Positions 61,472 to 64,000 of a DNA stretch of 64,000 nt are shown here, piece by piece. The stretch is from Halorubrum rubrum (GTDB lineage: Archaea > Halobacteriota > Halobacteria > Halobacteriales > Haloferacaceae). Every line of letters begins with the position of its first letter. Positions within the stretch are counted from its first letter, which is position 1. The position numbers were made by a program, and so were the translations under genes. Below the pieces are notes generated by a model. It made no database searches and was not told where the DNA came from. It saw only the letters and a list, made by a program, of their open reading frames with translations. The DNA lies in contig NZ_JANHDM010000009.1 of the NCBI RefSeq assembly GCF_024494685.1, positions 62,001 to 126,000 on the forward strand. Direction: 5' to 3'.

Positions 61472-61594
61472 ATGACCGACGCCGACCGCGACACGATGAA
61501 GGACGTCTCACACACCGCCCCGAACGACACCTCCGCGCGGGCCGTCTGGGAGCGAGGTCGAGTTCCGGTCGAAGAGGAAGAAGAGGAGGAGTGA
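61472..61594 (+). CDS. 40-residue acidic microprotein
   Basis: MTDADRDTMKDVSHTAPNDT then SARAVWERGRVPVEEEEEEE, too short for routine gene calls. TATA GCGTTAATACT near 61438 lies about 30 nt before the ATG, giving a leaderless mRNA. Short proteins starting with a similar MKDVSHTPPN-like stretch occur in haloarchaea, in my recollection. The stop abuts the convergent stop of the neighbour. Confidence 0.6.
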   Translation: MTDADRDTMKDVSHTAPNDTSARAVWERGRVPVEEEEEEE

Positions 61595-62518
61595 TCACTC
61601 GCCGTCGCGACCTCGGCGGCCGTCTCCGTCCCCGTCTGCCGTCTTCTCGCTCGGCTCGAACGGTTCCGCCAGCGACGCTTCGGGCGGCTCCCTCCCGAGC
61701 ATCGCCCGCAGCGAGGACCACGCCTCGCTGCGGTCCGCTCCCTTCGACAGTTGGACGCCGTCGAACGAGGCGGCCGCGTGTCTCCTCTCCGGACCGAGGT
61801 GGTCCATGTGCGCGGCGATCCAGGTGAAGCCGCCGCCGAAAAGGGTCAGGACGGCGAACGAGACCCACGACGCCGCCGGCGAGAGCCCGGCCGCGCCGAC
61901 CGCGACGCCGGCGACGACGTAGACGAACGCGAGGAAGACGAGAAGCACCGTCACCGTCGCGAGCAGGTCGTTGACCGCGGTGACGCGGGCGTTGTAGTCG
62001 ATCCACTCGGCGTAGCTGCGGAGCAGTCGCTCGTCGAATCCGGGCGGTCGGTCCTCCGTCCCGTCGACGCCCGACTCCTCGGATCCCGTTCGCCCGCGCT
62101 CGGCCGCGATCACCGCGTCCACGTCCGCGATGCTCAACCCGCCGCGGAGGTCGGAGGCCGTGTACGTGACCGCGGCCAGCCCGGTCGAGACGAGCAGGAG
62201 GATCCCGCCGGCGAGCGTGAAGGGATTGAGGAACCCGCCGAGGTCGACTTCCGTCTGGACCACGATCGACCCGCCGGTGACGACGATCCCGATGAGCACG
62301 AGGTTGGCCTTGAGGATCTCGATCGCCTTGGTGTCGATCTCCCTGAGACGTTCGACCTGGTAGGTGAACGCCGTCCGCAACTCCTCGCGGACCGTCGCGG
62401 CGACCGCGGGATCGATCTCCGGGCCGGATCCGCGGTCGGGACCCGGCCCGACACCGGACTCCGGTACGGAGCCCGCCGACGACTCGGGCCCCTCTTCTCC
62501 CGCCGATCCCTCGCTCAT
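61595..62518 (-). CDS. Four-segment membrane protein, unknown function
   Basis: 307 residues: acidic N-terminus, then TYQVERLREIDTKAIEILKANLVLIGIVVTGGSIVVQT, two hydrophobic pairs separated by a soluble loop of about 55 residues, and a charged C-terminus. The helix with IDTKAIEIL resembles the start of SMODS-linked transmembrane effectors, but no nucleotide cyclase is nearby, so I do not assign that role. Start at 62518. Confidence 0.75.
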   Translation of the reverse strand: MSEGSAGEEGPESSAGSVPESGVGPGPDRGSGPEIDPAVAATVREELRTAFTYQVERLREIDTKAIEILKANLVLIGIVVTGGSIVVQTEVDLGGFLNPFTLAGGILLLVSTGLAAVTYTASDLRGGLSIADVDAVIAAERGRTGSEESGVDGTEDRPPGFDERLLRSYAEWIDYNARVTAVNDLLATVTVLLVFLAFVYVVAGVAVGAAGLSPAASWVSFAVLTLFGGGFTWIAAHMDHLGPERRHAAASFDGVQLSKGADRSEAWSSLRAMLGREPPEASLAEPFEPSEKTADGDGDGRRGRDGE

Positions 62519-62683
62519 ACGGACCTCGTTATCGAAGCGACGTCGTAAGGCTACCGCCGACCCGGTCTCGGTCCGATGCGGATCCGGCACCGGCCCGACG
62601 ACGCTCCGTCACCGTCCCGCCCGCATCCGCCGCTCGTCCGCCGTCGGCACAGCAGTTTTCCCCCGTCCTCGTGACTCGCTCGC

Positions 62684-62938
62684 ATGAGCGAGCCGCGTGC
62701 CGAGCCGGAGCCGTTCCGCTACGACGCCGAGGTCGACCCTGGCGAGAAGCGCGTCGTCCGCGCGCCCTTCGACGGGCTGATCCTCGGGGCCCTGGAGAAC
62801 CCGGTCGCCGCCCCCGGTCACCCGCTCTGTCACCTTCTTCGGCTGGATCGGGAGACCCGACGCGAGATCGAACGGCAGATCGACCGCGGCGAGTTCGACG
62901 GCTACCGCGCACGGCGACGCCTGGGCGGACGGCTAGAC
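62684..62938 (+). pseudogene. Possible fragment of an M14 aspartoacylase-like protein
   Basis: From the ATG at 62684 the frame reads FRYDAEVDPGEKR and then RAPFDGLILGALENPVAAPGHPLCHLLRLD, which resembles the C-terminal beta-barrel of succinylglutamate desuccinylase/aspartoacylase proteins. The catalytic zinc domain expected between the two is absent. The frame has no stop before the overlapping convergent genes and remains open to the window end, so its 3' limit is uncertain; the end given is where the reading loses protein-like character. Confidence 0.35.
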
Positions 62939-63172
62939 CGAAAACGCCCGGTAGCCGACGACCGCGGCGACCGCGAGACACGCGACGCCGAGCCCGCGGA
63001 CGATCCAGAGCCACCGATCGGGGACGGACGCGTCCGTTCCGTACTCCCCTCCCCGACGGTGATCGGGGCCGACGAACACGGAGAGCCGGACGGCCGCCCG
63101 CGGCGCGGCGATCAGGAGGAGTCCGAACAGGGTACCGATGGCGACCGCGAGGAGTTCACGGATTCCCGTCAT
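62933..63172 (-). CDS. Small membrane protein adjoining htpX
   Basis: 79 residues with two hydrophobic segments, near the start (RELLAVAIGTLFGLLLIAAP) and the end (WLWIVRGLGVACLAVAAVVGY). Its start abuts the TAG of htpX, so it is probably transcribed and translated with it. Unknown function. Confidence 0.65.
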   Translation of the reverse strand: MTGIRELLAVAIGTLFGLLLIAAPRAAVRLSVFVGPDHRRGGEYGTDASVPDRWLWIVRGLGVACLAVAAVVGYRAFSV

Positions 63173-64000
63173 CTACGACCGGAGTCGCTCGACGCGTTTC
63201 TCCATCGGCGGGTGCGTGGAGACGATCCGCTGGAGCAGCCCGCGGTCGGGACTGGAGATACAGAGCGCGCTCACCTGCCGGTCGACCCCGGCGTCGCCGG
63301 AGCCTCGGCCTCCGCGCCCGCGGCCGCCGCGTCCCGTCGAGCCGCGCGTCCGCCGTCCCGTCGACCCTCCCGGCCGGTTCCCCTGGTGGATCTTCTCGAG
63401 GGCGCGGGCGAGGGGTTCGCCCGAGCCGACCGCGCGTCTCGCGTCGGCGTCGGCGACGTACTCGCGGTACCGCGAGATGGCGAGCACGAAGATCATCACG
63501 ATGAACTGGACGACGTTCCCGACGACGATCGCGAGGAAGAAGTCGGCCAGATCGTTCTCGCCGGTGAACAGGACCGCCCACTGCGCCGCGATGGCGACGA
63601 TCGACGCGATCCCCTGTCCGAGCTGCATCGTCACGACGTCGCGGTTGGCGATGTGGGCGAGCTCGTGGGCGAGCACGCCCTCCAGTTCGTCGTCCGCGAG
63701 CAGCCGGACCAGCTCCTCGGAGACCACGACCACGCCCGCGCCCTTCCGGCCGACGGCGAACGCGTTCGGAACTCCCATCCGGGCGATCTTCAGGGTCGGC
63801 TTCTCGATCCCCATCTCTCGGGAGTGCGTCTCCACCGTCCGGTGGATCCGGGGGTACTGACTCTCGGGCAGGTCCTCCGCGCCGACGCTCCGGAGCGCCG
63901 CCCACTTGCCGACCTTGTACTGGACGCCGACGAGGAGGACGCTGCCGGCGACCGCGAGCGGCAGGATCCCCTCCCCGAACAGCACCATCGCGGCCGCGAC
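63173..64000 (-). CDS. htpX: HtpX-family M48 membrane metalloprotease (5' end outside window)
   Basis: The last 276 residues are in view and the frame runs through the window edge, so the N-terminus is missing. Zinc motif LAHELAHIANRDV, third ligand region SRYREYVADADARRAVG and two internal membrane segments are present. The C-terminal region has a Gly/Arg-rich insertion before CISSPDRGLLQRIVSTHPPMEKRVERL. HtpX removes damaged membrane proteins. The small membrane protein follows at once. Confidence 0.93.
   Translation of the reverse strand, partial: VAAAMVLFGEGILPLAVAGSVLLVGVQYKVGKWAALRSVGAEDLPESQYPRIHRTVETHSREMGIEKPTLKIARMGVPNAFAVGRKGAGVVVVSEELVRLLADDELEGVLAHELAHIANRDVVTMQLGQGIASIVAIAAQWAVLFTGENDLADFFLAIVVGNVVQFIVMIFVLAISRYREYVADADARRAVGSGEPLARALEKIHQGNRPGGSTGRRTRGSTGRGGRGRGGRGSGDAGVDRQVSALCISSPDRGLLQRIVSTHPPMEKRVERLRS

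Noticed and set aside
61595-62518. Membrane effector of a cyclic-nucleotide defence system
   Set aside because: The IDTKAIEIL helix resembles such effectors, but no nucleotide cyclase, nucleotidyltransferase or other defence gene is nearby.

Overview
The window is 64 kb of GC-rich DNA with the marks of a halophilic archaeon (class Halobacteria, order not fixed): very acidic proteins, archaeal TATA boxes about 25-30 nt before many start codons (leaderless transcripts), GGAGGTGAT-type ribosome sites in a few operons, Tat-exported halocyanins, and archaeal-only genes (gatE, archaeal-type elp3, bacterio-opsin-activator-type HTH, His-type signal peptidase, RqcH/NFACT). No rRNA, CRISPR array or replication origin was seen. 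Two tRNA genes are present: Ile-GAT and Leu-GAG. Function calls rest on reading motifs by eye; no database search was run.

1-12.5 kb is the most coherent accessory block. It holds an ectoine-hydrolase-like protein (DoeA type), an M20 deacetylase suited to N-acetyl-diaminobutyrate, a class III aminotransferase, a BCCT compatible-solute transporter, a histone-deacetylase-fold amidohydrolase, a D-2-hydroxyacid dehydrogenase and an asparaginase. Together they look like uptake and degradation of ectoine as carbon and nitrogen source: ectoine -> N-acetyl-DABA -> DABA -> aspartate semialdehyde. Several promoters in the block share a sequence element (pyrimidine run, then GTAGTYYTCRTACACG), and three carry a 17-bp palindrome TACACR-N5-YGTGTA. 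This suggests a dedicated regulon whose regulator is not in the window. An M42 peptidase and a serine beta-lactamase-fold protein follow.

12.5-24.2 kb is mostly housekeeping: a phosphoesterase, the glycine cleavage operon gcvH-gcvPA-gcvPB (gcvT lies 36 kb away), thymidylate kinase, an ATP-grasp ligase, and a divergent acyl-CoA ligase / acyl-CoA dehydrogenase / F420-type LLM oxidoreductase set. 24.2-28.8 kb is an accessory strip: a solo IS200/IS605-type right end that supplies the stop codon of the acyl-CoA ligase, a truncated low-GC gene, a HicB-HicA toxin-antitoxin pair, a methyltransferase/Cys-rich pair, an HTH protein with an abnormal 5' end, a type IV pilin, and a decayed stretch next to tRNA-Ile.

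28.9-43.2 kb carries FxsA, DUF1405, an enolase-superfamily protein, EngB, a DUF4013 protein, a TnpB element, a two-domain halocyanin with altered copper sites, a 5-formyl-THF cyclo-ligase-like protein, a ZIP transporter, a cytochrome P450 divergent from a Bat-type regulator, and gatE. Three copies of a 310-345 bp, hairpin-rich dispersed repeat lie here; two of them flank gatE in inverted orientation.

43.4-64 kb is largely core: halocyanin, purF, rqcH, elp3, gcvT, signal peptidase, NYN protein, a ferritin-like protein, two divergent rhodaneses (one with a duplicated 3' end), ilvD, and an HxlR / DoxX / VOC-dioxygenase module like the Bacillus CatR-CatDE quinone-response genes. It ends with small membrane proteins and an HtpX protease cut by the window edge.
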